From Apricaphanius iberus (lineage: Eukaryota > Chordata > Actinopteri > Cyprinodontiformes > Aphaniidae), in the NCBI GenBank assembly GCA_028564705.1, contig JAPXFQ010001133.1:4292001-4356000 (forward strand): DNA of 64,000 nt. The letters run 5' to 3'. Under the pieces are notes generated by a model that did not search any database, was not told where the DNA came from, and was given only the letters and a program-made list of their open reading frames with translations. A program made the position numbers and the translations under genes. Shown in pieces: positions 31,321 through 43,560 of the stretch; positions within the stretch are counted from its first letter, which is position 1, and each line of letters opens with the position of its first letter.

Positions 31321-32269
31321 CCAGTGAGAGTTGGACTCCGCCAAGGTTGCCCTTTATCACCGATCCTGTTCATAACGTTTATGGACAGGATTTCTAGGTG
31401 CAGCCAAGGTGTTGAGGGGATCCGTTTTGGTGACCTCAGGATCGGGTCTCTGCTTTTCGCAGATGATGTGGTCTTGTTGGCTTCGTCTGAACGTGATCTA
31501 CAGCTCTCGTTGGAGCGGTTCGCAGCCGAGTGTGAAGCGGCTGGGATGAGGATCAGCACCTCCAAATCCGAGACCATGGTCTTGAGTCGGAAAAGGGTAG
31601 GGTGCTCTCTTCGGGTTGGGGATGAGGTCCTTCCTCAAGTGGAGGAGTTTAGGTATCTGGGGGTCTTGTTCACGAATGAGGGAAAAATGGAGCGGGAGAT
31701 CGATGGACGGATTGGTAGGGCGTCTGCAGTCATGCGGGCGCTGTACCGGTCTGTCGTGGTGAAGAGAGAGCTGAGTCGAAAGGCGAAGCTCTCGATTTAC
31801 CGGTCGATCTACGTTCCTACCCTCATCTATGGTCACGAACGCTGGGTGGTGACCGAAAGAACGAGATCGCGGATACAGGCGGCTGAAATGAGTTTCCTCC
31901 GTAGGGTGGCTGGGCTCTCCCTTAGAGATAGGGTGAGAAGCTCGGTCATCCGGAGGGAGCTCAGAGTAGAGCCGCTGCTCCTCCACATCGAGAGGAGCCA
32001 GTTGAGGTGGCTCGGGCATCTAGTCAGGATGCCTCCTGGACGCCTCCCTGGTGAGGTGTTCCGGGCATGTCCCACCGGGAGGAGACCCAGGGGAAGACCC
32101 AGGACCCGTTGGAGAGATTATGTCTCCCAGCTGGCCTGGGAACGCCTCGGGATTCCTCCCGAGGAGCTGGCCCAAGTGGCCGGGGAGAGGGAAGTCTGGG
32201 TCTCCTTGCTTAGGCTACTGCCCCCGCGACCCGACCCCGGATAAGCGGAGGAAGATGGATGGATGGATG
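31321..32269 (+). mobile_element. Rex3 (RTE-clade LINE), 5'-truncated, recent insertion
   Basis: The element is bounded by a perfect 12-base target-site duplication, GGTATTTAAATT, at 31309-31320 and 32270-32281. It ends in a GATG-type tail (GATGGATGGATGG), the hallmark of Rex3. The start contains GGTTGCCCTTTATCACCG, a conserved Rex3 sequence. Rex3 copies in fish are commonly truncated at the 5' end like this one. Confidence 0.93.
31324..32244 (+). CDS. Rex3 reverse transcriptase, C-terminal fragment
   Basis: A 306-residue open frame without stops. It begins inside the reverse transcriptase at GLRQGCPLSP (residues 4-13, RT block 4). It reaches the catalytic FADD at residues 45-48 (the YxDD-equivalent motif), then the EEFRYLGVLF thumb block, and ends with an RGRPRTRWRDYV-type basic C-terminal region. 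The endonuclease and the first RT blocks are missing because of the 5' truncation, so the fragment is not autonomous. The initial Met is simply the first ATG after the truncation point, not an authentic start. The intact frame and intact duplication suggest a young insertion. Confidence 0.85.
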   Translation: MRVGLRQGCPLSPILFITFMDRISRCSQGVEGIRFGDLRIGSLLFADDVVLLASSERDLQLSLERFAAECEAAGMRISTSKSETMVLSRKRVGCSLRVGDEVLPQVEEFRYLGVLFTNEGKMEREIDGRIGRASAVMRALYRSVVVKRELSRKAKLSIYRSIYVPTLIYGHERWVVTERTRSRIQAAEMSFLRRVAGLSLRDRVRSSVIRRELRVEPLLLHIERSQLRWLGHLVRMPPGRLPGEVFRACPTGRRPRGRPRTRWRDYVSQLAWERLGIPPEELAQVAGEREVWVSLLRLLPPRPDPG

Positions 32270-32564
32270 GGTATTTAAATTTTAGCAATGCCAACTCTGC
32301 CAAGAGGCTTTATACACCCAGAGATGCACATATTAAACCTTGGGCCATGGTGAAGTGCTGCTGAAAGTGTTCCCAGTGGGAGATTGGTTTTACCTGGATC
32401 AGTTGGAGCTCTATTGCATGGAGCTAGTGCCTGAGCCAACACATCTAAATTCCAGTTTAAATACTGATGCTTAAAATTAAAATAAAATAATACATATTTA
32501 CAAATACTTTGTTTTTTGGAGAAACTTTCTCAGTTTTCCAGTTTCTCAGATATTATTAGTAATA

Positions 32565-32569
32565 ATATA

Positions 32570-32601
<32 letters not shown>

Positions 32602-32602
32602 C
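32565..32602. repeat. AT microsatellite
   Basis: A run of AT units broken by two ACAT steps, about 110 bases upstream of the next frmd3 exon. Confidence 0.9.
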
Positions 32603-32631
32603 ATACACGTGTGTTTCAGTTAAAGGAATAA

Positions 32632-32793
<162 letters not shown>

Positions 32794-33639
32794 TAAAAGC
32801 TAAAACAAATAAATGTAATTCATTTTGTAGAAATATGTGACTTTTTTGTGCTTTTCTTAGAATTTTTATAGAATAATTTAATAGGAGTAGATTCAAATTA
32901 AATGGATATTATGACAGCAGCTTTTCAGTATATTTATCAAACTGTTTTTAGAATAGAATAAAATAGAGGAGAAAAATCCTTTATTCTCCTTCTGTTAAAA
33001 ATTCATATGTGGGTGAATGGGCGAATGCAGGTTGACAAAAATAGGAAATATAGAAATATAAATAAGAATAGGAGAAATAAAATTATTTTTTTTACTGAAA
33101 ATGTACAACTTAAAACGATATTTGACCTAAGATTAATTCTTTAAAAGATCGAGTAAAACATTGACTCATTTAAGGGAAATATGGGAATTCACAAATAAAA
33201 AGCAGGACAAAACTGTATGTGTATGAGACATCTGCAAAAGTGTAATGTGTCAGTACCATTTGGAGATGATTTCACTTCAGTAACTTATGTATCTGTAAAA
33301 GCCCCCCAAAATTTAGTAACAATGTAAAAAATAAATAAAATAAAGTATATTTAAATCAAACAATTAAATGTTTCAATTTAAACTGAACTACAACACCTGA
33401 TAGCACTGAAAAAATGGCCAGGAAAAATATCCTGACACTTCAGCTTAAATAAACTCAGACCCAGCATTGACACACAAACACCTTTTCATTGCTCTGATGG
33501 ATATTTTTAGCTGGCCAGGATATGACATCCATATGTCCTTAGATAAAAGACCATTCGACTTATTGTATTTTTTTTATGAAAAGTCCTGAACTTTAAAGTA
33601 ATTGTTTGCTATTTTAGACACGAAGTTGTTTCCCATTCT

Positions 33640-33790
33640 TTCCAGCAGCCAGCAGCATAGTACATACACATTGAACCAACTCTGTGATCGCCTCCTGGTC
33701 TCTTGCTGTTGAAAGCTTTTCAAGAAAGTAGTCCCAGCTAGTTTCTTGGACCATCAAACTTGGCCATTTTGCTTCAGAAAATTATATGAG
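33640..33790 (-). mobile_element. Fragment of a TTAA-type MITE
   Basis: The phrase ACATTGAACCAACTCTGTGA, continuing TCGCCTCCTGGTC, reappears in reverse complement inside 36215-36262 (GACCAGGAGGTGATCACAGA, continuing GCTGGATCAATGTG). The two sequences are therefore diverged fragments of one family in opposite orientation. Confidence 0.6.
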
Positions 33791-34224
33791 TTCGAAAGAA
33801 TGATTAATTTGCATCACAAAAGAAAATGCAGACCAAAATCACACCTCAGTACTACTTGACGCTATTTTCTTTTCATTCCAATTAATCCACATTATGGCCA
33901 GTGTCAACTGTTGTGAACCAATCAGCTGTTTCAGTGTTGAATGTACGACTAGCTCACATATCTGACTACAGAATATCTGATTTTTCAACTCATTTAAGCA
34001 CAATTTCAAAGGGATACCTTTATGAACCGGAGTATAAAGATGCCTTATTTCTGCAGATGAAGCTAGAACAGGCAGTGTACGAGCGGGAGGTCAGAGAAGT
34101 TCTCCAAACTGCAGTCAACGAAGCTGCAGAAGGGCATTTGTGAACATGAGATCAAATGTTTTTGATTGCTAGATAAAAGCTCACCTGTGTTTCAAATAGT
34201 TTTCTGACTGTAACTGTATATCTA

Positions 34225-35178
34225 TTACCAGTGGGCATAAATTCATTTTTTTAATCTAGATTAATCTCACTGTAATCTTGGAATTAATCTTAGTTAATCT
34301 AGATTAAAATGGTTCATTTGAGTTCTGCCAAAGGCATTCAGAATACGTGTGCTACCCAAAAAATGACTATAAGTAAGTGTATGAGAATGGGTTTCTCAAG
34401 CCAGGTGGCGCATTACACCAGGGTAGTGTTTCCCTTTTACGTAGGCGTTACCATGGTTCTCCGTCACGGCAGAAATTCTAGCGCCACGCCTACAAAATAC
34501 AAACCCTGTAGGCTACATAGTTTGTGTAGCAAGTATGTAATTTAACATCTACGTGCACTGGTACGACTCATCCCTCTACGAAGATAAAGCTGCACAAACA
34601 TGTGAGCTCTGTGCTAAATGTGCAGTACACATGTCTGACAATATGATGCAGCAGCGCAGTGAAGCAGTTTCAGCCAATCATTGTAGAAAAGTGGAGAATA
34701 ATGAGTCTACCAAACATAGCTTCTGAGCACCCCCTCCTCCACATTTCCTTCTGCTGTCTGTCTCGCTCCATTTCTCTCCATCCTCCATTCTTAACGCAGT
34801 ACCTGACACAAAAAGGTAAACTACGTTTGTGTGTTGCAGAATTGCAGCTTCTTAAAAATACATTTTTCCTTTAGCAAACCTGGCGGTTTTGCAGCATCCA
34901 TGTCAGCGTTTCACGTTTGATTTGCCAATTTCACAGTTTGCATGAATGCAGGTCCAAAGACTCATTCTCGCCCCCTACAGTGCAATTCAGCAAGATATAT
35001 ATCCACGCTAAAATATCAAGGTGAAAGTCATCAAAGCTTGCATAATATAGACCCAGCTCCCAATGTAACTTTGAGAATAGATTAACGGTAATATTTTTTT
35101 TTATCGGCCGATAAGAGTATCACATTAACGCAAACATTAACGCAGCACGTTAACGCCGATAACGTCCCACCCCTAATG
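34225..35178. mobile_element. Putative DNA element with TTAATCTAGATTAA start and CCCACCCCTAA end
   Basis: The left part has tandem and palindromic TTAATCTAGATTAATC words (34252-34308). The right part has CACATTAACGCAAACATTAA, then CGTTAACGCCGATAACG, closing in GTCCCACCCCTAATGCC (about 35160-35178). The combination of TTAACG words with an ACCCCTAA terminus recurs in fish genomes. No transposase frame is inside, and the ends were not paired to base level. Confidence 0.45.
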
Positions 35179-35239
35179 CCTATATTTTGTTTTCAAGTAA
35201 TTTCACTTGATGTCATTTACCGATTTGCTGAACACATTA

Positions 35240-35645
35240 CTAGCTGACTGGAAGTCATAACTCGGAGCTAGGTTAAGCATCACGCCCAAGTTAACAGCAT
35301 TCCAGTTAATGTCGGATGAGTCGGGATTCCAATATGGCGACGCACAGGTAGCATTGTTTAAAACTGTCCTTTCCATATACTCTATATAAGATTAGAGTTG
35401 CAGCTTGTACATATAAGATGGATTTTAGACACATTCTTACTAGTGTGTCTTGTAGAAAATAAATTTTTCCAAGAGAACGAATACTATTTTCGTGGTAGTT
35501 AAGTGGGCATATTGAATGTCCAAGTAGGAGCAAAAAAACCTTCCCAAAAAACGTCAGACTTTCTGAGTGGCAAGTCCAACTTCAGAGGGCGTTCCAGTTG
35601 ATTTTTCCCACTTGGAAGTCAGAATTTCCGAGTTCTGAGTACAAA
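35240..35645. repeat. Putative short inverted-repeat element
   Basis: The left part has GACTGGAAGTCATAACTCGG, and the right part has CCCACTTGGAAGTCAGAATT, continuing TCCGAGTT. Related words (GTTCCAGTTGATTTTTCCCA, GTCGGATGAGTCGGGATTCC) sit between. This looks like a MITE with worn ends. The boundaries are estimates. Confidence 0.45.
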
Positions 35646-36059
35646 TAGAAGGCACCATTAACTCCATACTCTCATGTTCTCAGTGTAAACACGTTAGCTA
35701 CAAAATAATGCGGTAGTAAACTACATCAAATTAGTAGATGGAAGTTACCTGGGGTACTGGTACAGCAGCCCTCCTCAAAATAAGTTTCCTCTTCTTTCCT
35801 GTTTGTTTTTGGATGTAACTGTCCTCGCTGAAGTGTGCAATACACACACAAAAGTCCTTGTTTCCCGACACTAAGGTCCATTGCAAGTGTGCACAATTGT
35901 TTTATATATTTTACTTGTTCTCGCTTTAGCTGTGTTTCGTCATCATCATTCGAGTGTCTACGCTCTATGAAACAACTGATCGGTTTGCAACAGCTGACAC
36001 TGGCCAAAGTGCAGATTGATTGTATCGGAAAGAAAATAGTGCCGAGTAACAGTGAGGTG

Positions 36060-36320
36060 GGAATTTTGGCAGCCGTTTTTTTTTTTTTTTTTGAAGCAAA
36101 TGAATCATGCTTTCAAGCGCATATATTTTTTTAAGGCAAAGCGACAGCTTGATGCCCCCAAAAAAATAGCAGGGACAACTTTCTTGAAACGCTTCCAATG
36201 GCTCCAATGGCAAGAGCTCTGACCAGGAGGTGATCACAGAGCTGGATCAATGTGTATGCACCATACTGCTGGTAAAGATGGGATACAACTTAATGTCTAA
36301 AAATACGAACTATCCCTTTA
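36060..36320. mobile_element. TTAA-type MITE, right half
   Basis: The right end reads AAAAATACGAACTATCCCTT followed by TAATAATAA. The reverse complement, AGGGATAGTTCGTATTTTTA, is a typical start of TTAA-targeting piggyBac-like MITEs in fish, but the flanking TTAA is degraded here. A long poly-T (36078-36092) interrupts it on the left. Confidence 0.55.
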
Positions 36321-36777
36321 ATAATAAATTTATTTGAAACGCAACCAACAAGTGTGTATTTTTGGGTAATGTATTCATTCAGCTGCATCATATAAATATA
36401 ACTGTTTAGTTATAGCAGCAGGCTTTTTTCTCCGTTCAATCTACGATGCCTTCCCTCTGCGACTTTTCACCTTCCAAGCTGAATTGGTCTGATCCCAAGT
36501 ATATCACGCTGGTTAATGTGATCCTACTTGGAAACTCATCTGCATCCATAGCAACAAGTGTCTCCAGTTCAAGAATCGTTGTCATTTGTTTGTCTCCGAG
36601 GTAAAACCAGAGAAATGATTACTTTAGCAGCATGGACACGTATGCAGTGAAGGTGTTTCTATAGTAACCACAGCACCGCTCTTCTGTATGGTTGATGTCG
36701 CTACGGCAGGGCTCCTGTTTAAATAATAATTTAATAAAACATTTTGTAGACTGTGGATGGATTCAAAGCAGTCATAA

Positions 36778-37059
<282 letters not shown>

Positions 37060-37249
37060 TAGTAGCATACTCTTTTTCATAGGGATTTTGATAAAAATCT
37101 TTCATTTGAGCGCATTTATTGATGTAGGGAAAAATAGCCTCTACACCAAAACACAACTTATTTTAATAAAATCACTGGTGGGAAATTTTTAGGAAACCTG
37201 CTGTCAAAAACACCCACATTAGGACAGCACTTAGTCTTCTAACACTCCT

Positions 37250-37950
37250 CTATCCAGCTCACACTACAGGTTTTTCATAGTATTTAGGTCTTGGAACATT
37301 TATGAGGGAAGGCTGATTTAATGTCTGGTAAGCCCTGTTTGTGTTGATTTAGCTACATATATGGGATCATTATACTGCTGAAAGTTCCCAGTGGTGACCT
37401 ATTTAGAGTTTTCTATCAGATTAAACACTATTTTAATTTAAAATGCAACTGTATGATGCATGATGCCATACTGTAATAATGGATCTTTGAAAGAGAAACA
37501 TGCCCACAGTTTCACAGATCCTCCAGTATACTTTGTGGTTGTCTTAAAGAATGAGTATGTCAATAAAGCATACTCTACATACTTTTAGTGTGATCAAGGC
37601 TCTGTGATGCTGAGGTTCAGTTTATGTTTCAAAAGTCTTGGAAACAGTCATTGATTTATATTTTTTTAATATTTTGATATACCAGGACAATTAGACCTGG
37701 TTACTCCATCACGGTTTGTTCTGGAGTGTTTTATCAGAAGAAGGATCTAAAGAAATAAGGGAAAATCAACACAGAAATAATTCACTAAACAGAAGAAATA
37801 ATTTTCTTCCAGATCTAAATCATAAAGAGTGAATTTTGCTTGACCTGAAGAGAGGACAACATCAGAGTGGAAACAGAATTTTGGATGATCTAAAGAGATG
37901 AACCATTGCAAAGAGTGATGATCAAGAATCAAATGCTCTGTATCCTACAG
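37250..37950 (-). mobile_element. Decayed Tc1/mariner transposon
   Basis: On the minus strand about 37494-37550 reads KYTGGSVKLWACFSFKD, the diverged HGGGSVMVWGCFS block of Tc1 transposases. Further upstream on that strand (37747-37932) is an open segment containing AKFTLYDLDLEENY in the position of the transposase core. No complete frame survives. Confidence 0.6.
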
Positions 37951-39279
37951 TTTGGTGAAATGTTAACTAAGAATAGCAAGTGCTGCCTTACTGGAAAAAA
38001 ATATTTAAAGTATGTAAATACTGCAGGCTGACCAATGAGTAATAAGCACCTTTTGACCATACCTGAAAGTTTAAAAGAAGCAAAAGTAAATCAAGTTAAG
38101 AGACATAAGTAAATACCAACAAACATAAAGAAAAGACAAATGTTATTACCCAATATGTTTTTATTTAAGTAATTTCTTTATTTATTCAAATTGCAGAGTT
38201 ATCTTGATGCTTTTTTATTTCTTTACAAGTTTTATAAAGCTTTGTTATATTAATGACTCAGATATTTGGGTTAGTTTGTGGCACAACACGACCAATAAAG
38301 CTGATTTTAATTAAGTATAGCTGCTAAAGCTAGCAAGCTAGTCACCGATGGCTTAGTGCAGACGGTGCCCAAAACGCTGGAGCCAATTCCAGTGACTGAG
38401 TGCTGAAGCCAGCAGATCTTCCCACCCACACTTTTAGTTTTGAAAGCGTTTTCACTTCTTAGGACATGATGGAGTACCAGGCTGATTTTTTTTTTCTTTT
38501 TTACTATGACACCAGTGGGCAGGACCTTGCTTGGCTCCCACCCATAGACTCTGATCCCAGCACAACTTTGCTGACCATAGTATTTCCTGTGTCTTATTTA
38601 TTCATTATTGATACATTTTGTGTTGATGTGTTTCCCGTGTCTGATCAAAATGAAGTGTAACCTGTCCCTGTGGTGAAGTACTGAAATCTTTTTCTGGGAC
38701 AATGTCCTCAGTAGGTCCTTGCTGAGACAACTTTTGCAGTTCAAGTCATTTTCTGTCTTTTGCAGTTTGAGCAAGTTTAGTGATACAGCATGCCTAAGTT
38801 TGTGTTTGTGATTTGTTTGGAGTAGTAATGACTTTAGTAATAAGCTACCCAATAGGCTATAATGAAAAAGGAAACTTTTTTTAGTTGAACTTTTTGTCAA
38901 CCATTTTTGTCTATTGCGCAACACGTCTATTGATTGATATATATTGTTATTCAATTATTGTCAAGTCCGATCTCACACAGGTAGTTTCATTCAAACCATA
39001 GTTCTTTAAGTTGTGTAATATTTTAAGCTTACATACCTGCTACTGTTGGAAGAATTAGTTTAAATGTTTTTCGTACATCTTTACCAGAGGTGCCAAAAAT
39101 GTGTCCTCTATTGTGTTCCAGTCGAATCCTTGCAAACATGGAACTTTATATAATGATTTAATAATACATTTGAAAAATAACTCAAAAAGAACTCTTTTCA
39201 GAAGCTGCAAAGATTCATATTATGTTCTATTTTATAAAAGGTTGCTTATTGTTGCTTTGATTCTTTGACGATATTATTA

Positions 39280-39294
39280 TGATTATGATTATGA

Positions 39295-39373
<79 letters not shown>

Positions 39374-39374
39374 G
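39280..39374 (+). repeat. TTA trinucleotide microsatellite
   Basis: About 25-30 units of TTA with a short ATTATG lead-in. The poly-Ile frame across it is an artefact. Confidence 0.97.
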
Positions 39375-40272
39375 TTAAAGTCTTTGAAAAATATCAGAAG
39401 TGAAAATGTAGCGATGCGTTACAAAAACCAGAATGCACTTTTAACCTATCTACTACTGAAACACATTGTCAAAATGAAACATCTTCTGAAACGTACAAAT
39501 AGTATTTCTGACGATCGAACCAGTTAGTTCTTACTCATTAACCAGCTGCAGCAAAGTTATTAGACTCATCACATAATCCCACGTTTTACAAGACCAAGAA
39601 ATCCATATAAACCCCTGGGAATAGGGATAAAATGGATTTTTTTTTTCTTTTCTCAATTATAGTAACAGATAAACGTCATATCATAGTCGCTTTGATATGG
39701 ATTAGGAAGCTCTACCATATAAATCGAGCCTCCTGGCTGATGCACACATCTCTGAGCTGTGCTAACATCCTCTCATTGGCTCATGTCCTCGGAGAGCAAA
39801 GTGTGACTCACTGAGTTATCTCAAACCAACAGTGTGTCTGCAGCGTATCATTGGCTGCTCTGATTAACAAGGACATGTCCCAATCCCATTTTGTCAAGGT
39901 GTTGATGAGGGAAGTGAGGAACAGTTTGAGGATTAATGTAAAGTTAAAGTCAATGCAATTTTTTATTTAACCTTTTTTATGGTTATTATTAAGAATGGAT
40001 TCAGAAAGAGGTGTAGGTCCGGGAAATTTGTTCTGGATCCAACAAGCAGATTTCCTTTATCTGAATCAGCTACATATTGTTAATAGTGTCTTTAAGAATA
40101 AATATTTAGCAAAATACATTTTGAGACCTACATCCTAACCACAAGTTTACTGACAAAAAAAATTATATTTTGTAAATGTATTATCTAAGCCTCTTTAGCT
40201 CAGATTAGACTACCATGTCGGTTGCTTAAATTTGAAATCCATAAATAATAACTGCTGCAGCAGAATGTGCTG

Positions 40273-40273
<1 letters not shown>

Positions 40274-40315
<42 letters not shown>
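40274..40315. repeat. CA microsatellite
   Basis: A pure run of about 20 AC units. Confidence 0.97.
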
Positions 40316-40318
<3 letters not shown>

Positions 40319-40394
40319 CAGGAATTAAAATTATGTGTATTTAAATTACACAGATAAACACAAGCACTGTAACATCCATCATTCTAGAACACAG

Positions 40395-40870
40395 AGCTCT
40401 CCTCCTTCCTGGGTGGCATGATGGCTGGTTTGGGATTCTCATCATGTCTATACTTGCATAAAATTGTTCAGTCAGATGAATGTGGCACCCTTAAACATCT
40501 AGACATTTTTCCAACGGGTAAACCAGACTTGTGCAGCTCCATAATTCTCTTCCTGACAGAATCCAAGAGGAAGTTCAAGGGGGAACAAGCTTTTAAAATA
40601 TTTGCTCCAAAGCTCTGGAAATCATACAACTGAGCCTTTGTTGGGCATCCTCACTGCACACTTTCAAAGCACTTCTTATAACAAATTTTTACAGACAGGC
40701 ATTTGACTCTGCATGAGACTCTGCTGCTGGTATGTTTTTATTTTATTTCATTTTTATTCTTTTAACTGTGTTATTCTGTTTTTATCTATTTATTTATCCT
40801 TTTAAAAGTTGTTGTATTGTTTTCACCTTTTATTGTATGGTGCCTTGTTTGACTGTGGTCATGTTAGGGC
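40395..40870 (+). mobile_element. L2-like LINE 3' fragment
   Basis: About 40560-40633 translates to ESKRKFKGEQAFKIFAPKLW, the degenerate terminal block (AFxxxAPxLWN) of L2-group LINEs. It is followed by an AT-rich 3' segment with GTGGTCATGTTAGGGCACCATATAAATAA, the usual position of the 3' end. The fragment is immediately followed by another insertion at 40910. Confidence 0.5.
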
Positions 40871-40909
40871 ACCATATAAATAATAATATGAATTCAAATA
40901 AATAAATCG

Positions 40910-41032
40910 CCCTGCAACAGACTGGCGTCCTGTTCAGGGTGTACCCTGCCTAACGCCTGATAATTGCTGGGATAGGCTCCAGCTGCCCCGTGACCCTGAA
41001 TTGGATAAGCGGTTAAGAAGATGGATGGATGG
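40910..41032 (+). mobile_element. GATGG-tailed short retroposon, copy 2
   Basis: It runs from GCCCTGCAACAGACTGGCGT to AAGAAGATGGATGGATGG. An 11-base duplication ATAAATAAATC flanks it (about 40899-40909 and 41033-41043). It is almost identical to the matching part of the copy at 55367-55582, including the rare phrase GCCTAACGCCTGATAATTGC. Confidence 0.85.
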
Positions 41033-41043
41033 ATAAATAAATC

Positions 41044-41220
41044 TTGGCGGAATTCTTCTTACTTTTCCCATAATTTCAAACAAGAAAGCAGCGTATTCAA
41101 AGATTGACCTTAAAATACAGCCACAGGTGTGCTTCCAATTAACTCAAATGTGTCAGTGAGCCTGTCAAAGGTCTCCAAAGCCACGACATCATTATCTGGG
41201 CTTTTCTGCGTTGTTTAAAA
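41044..41220 (-). mobile_element. Tc1-like transposon, 5' fragment
   Basis: On the minus strand it shows a leader with ACACCTGTGGCTGTATTTTA, continuing AGG, and then ATGGGAAAAGTAAGAAGAAT, the position and wording of a Tc1 transposase start (MGK...). The copy is cut off at the retroposon insertion site at 41043. Confidence 0.6.
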
Positions 41221-41675
41221 AAATAGTGATCATTCTGTATGTTACCTTCTAATTTTGAAGACATTATTACATAAATATCTTACACATTATTTCTCTCATT
41301 ATTGTGTCATTTAGTAATAGAAATAATTTAAGTAATCCTAACTGAATCGAAACAAAAAAAAGTTTGGTTTTATTTAAAAGTTGTATGTTTTTTCTATTTG
41401 GTGTATTTCAACTTCTGCATGTCAAGCAAAGCATATTATCTTGTTCAAAACTTCATGGCCTGTTGTGGTGTACGCAGCACATACAGTATGTTGTCAACAT
41501 GGATAAACCAAAATTTGCTAGATAAACATTATTAGAATCTGCCTAATCCTGTTTCATAAATCTGCCCTACATGTTCAGTAAACTATTGTATCTAACACAA
41601 TTCTGATATATAACAGGACAACTACTGTCCATCAAGGTTTATTGGGAGCTGCTTCTTTAATGTGACTGGCTCTGA

Positions 41676-41885
<210 letters not shown>

Positions 41886-42519
41886 TAACAAACACCCCCC
41901 AAAATAATATGATAGAGACTGTATGATGGGGTTTTTTTATCTGTAAAATGGCCCATGTTTTCTGTTTTATGTTAGGGAAACCAGATTTTTACAGCTGGGA
42001 TTTTTTTTTTTTAGAACAGGTTGTAATACTCTACTGACAACATTATACTGAATATATGACTAATTAACTGGGATACCAATTATTTTTTACATTTAGATGG
42101 TATTCACATAAAAATTAAGTTAAAATTAAATATAAACTGATATAACTGGTGTATTTTTTGAACAATAATATCTTAGATGGTAGGGTTCAAGAAAAATCAC
42201 AAAATATTAACATGTAATAAGTTATTAGTATTTAAGTTTGGGTAGGGAATGCCTTGCGATCATAGAATTAATTTCATAGTTATATAAACCCGTTCCACCA
42301 AGATGTTTGTTCATCATATCTATGGTAAGTTACCTCGTGAAGCTTGTGTTCGTCACAGTTGTGTTGATTCCAGCACATCAAAGGCAAATCCTTCATTTCC
42401 CACAAGTGCCCTTTTTTGTCTCAACAGATTCGACTGATAGGATTAGCAGTCATAGATTAATACTGAGCATGAAAGACTTCAGATTATTTCTACACTGTAT
42501 AAAAGTAAAGTTCACTGAT

Positions 42520-43011
42520 CTTAAAAAATTAAGCCAACCACTGCAAAGCTTTTTTGAGTAAACATAACATATGCATTTACATTGTGTGAACCTAAATACG
42601 GAGGATAAATCAAAGCAGAACATTAAATTCGACTGTGGCTCAGTGGTAGAGTGGTTGGCTTGCAATCGGAGGGTGGTAGGTTCAATTCCAGCTTCCTCCA
42701 GTCACATGTTGATGTGCCCCTGGGCAAGGCACTTAACCCCAAAAAACCTCGTCCTACTGAGTCATGTTGGCTATTGGTGTCTGAATGTGAGTGTGAACTG
42801 GTGAATGTGGCTTCAATGTAAAGTGCTTTAATTGGTCAGTATGACTAGAAAAGTGCTATATAAGTTCAGTCCATTTACTCATATCTTTGAGCTGATAAAA
42901 CTTATTTGATAAAGTTTTAACAAATTGGCTCAACTTAACTGTGTGAATAAATCCAAAAGTTTGTTGAGTTTACTCAAAAAGGCCTTGCAGCTGACTGCCT
43001 TATTTTTTAAG
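42520..43011. mobile_element. MITE with inverted arms, split by a SINE
   Basis: The left arm TTAAGCCAACCACTGCAAAG, continuing CTTTTTTGAGTAAAC (about 42528-42563), is the diverged reverse complement of the right arm GTTTACTCAAAAAGGCCTTG, continuing CAGCTGACTGCC (about 42968-42999). The A/T run AAAAAATT and its counterpart TATTTTTTAAG extend the pairing outward. The SINE lies between the arms. Confidence 0.65.
42634..42878 (+). mobile_element. tRNA-derived SINE
   Basis: The tRNA-like head has an A box TGGCTCAGTGG (42635-42645) and a B box GGTTCAATTCC (42679-42689), the two internal RNA polymerase III promoter parts. The body continues with CACATGTTGATGTGCCCCTG, GGCAAGGCACTTAACCCC and ends AAAAGTGCTATATAAGTTCA, then GTCCATTTA. 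This body is a widespread fish SINE layout. No clean target-site duplication was seen. Confidence 0.85.
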
Positions 43012-43254
43012 CTTGCTCAAATACTCATTCTTTGTACTGACAACTCAAAGCACATTTATGCAGTGATATGAAAGGCAATTTAGGGCTAAGGGCATGACAG
43101 ACAGGATTTGATATTATCAGCCAATACGGGGGTCATGGATATTATTAGATATCAGTAAAAGAAACTGCAGATATTTTTTACTTTACTTTTTTTTTAGAGG
43201 GGGGACAGTAAATTATGCATTATTTTGAATCCATCGTGAATTATTGAGACTGTT

Positions 43255-43560
43255 CTTTGGTGTGTAGAATAAAACAGAACAACCCCTTATTGTCCCACAA
43301 GGGGAACTTTGGTTTTAATAGCAGCAAAAGCAAGAACAGAACACAATTGAAGAGTCCACGAAAAATACAATATGGACATAGTTACAAAAACGTGGTACTG
43401 TGCATTTATTAAGTAAAAGATAAAGTGGTATACCCAGGTTGTAATGTACAACAGAGCAGAATACTTAAAGATGTAAATAATTTACAATATTTTGAGATAT
43501 GTACAGAATGTGCAGATTAGACAAAGGAGAAATATGTGAGGATCAAAATGTGCAGAGAAT
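43255..43560 (-). mobile_element. LINE 3' tail fragment
   Basis: It starts with GTGTAGAATAAAACAGAACA, then ACCCCTTATTGTCCCACAAG, continuing GGGAA. The reverse complement, TTCCCCTTGTGGGACAATAA, is the common 3' end of CR1-like fish LINEs. A shorter relative begins at about 32950. No coding remains. Confidence 0.5.

Noticed and set aside
31498..32019. 173-codon minus-strand open frame
   Set aside because: It is antisense to the Rex3 reverse transcriptase; its length follows from the GC-rich coding strand and it has no known motif.
33901..34143. 80-codon open frame on the + strand
   Set aside because: It has a plausible amino-acid mix at its end, but no known motif and no splice site with the right phase; it may be a chance frame or a worn transposase piece.
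39279..39527. Open frame with a long poly-isoleucine run
   Set aside because: It is the TTA microsatellite read in one frame, with no coding evidence on either side.
42634..42710. Possible tRNA gene
   Set aside because: The A and B boxes are present, but the acceptor stem does not pair and a typical SINE body follows, so it is a SINE head.
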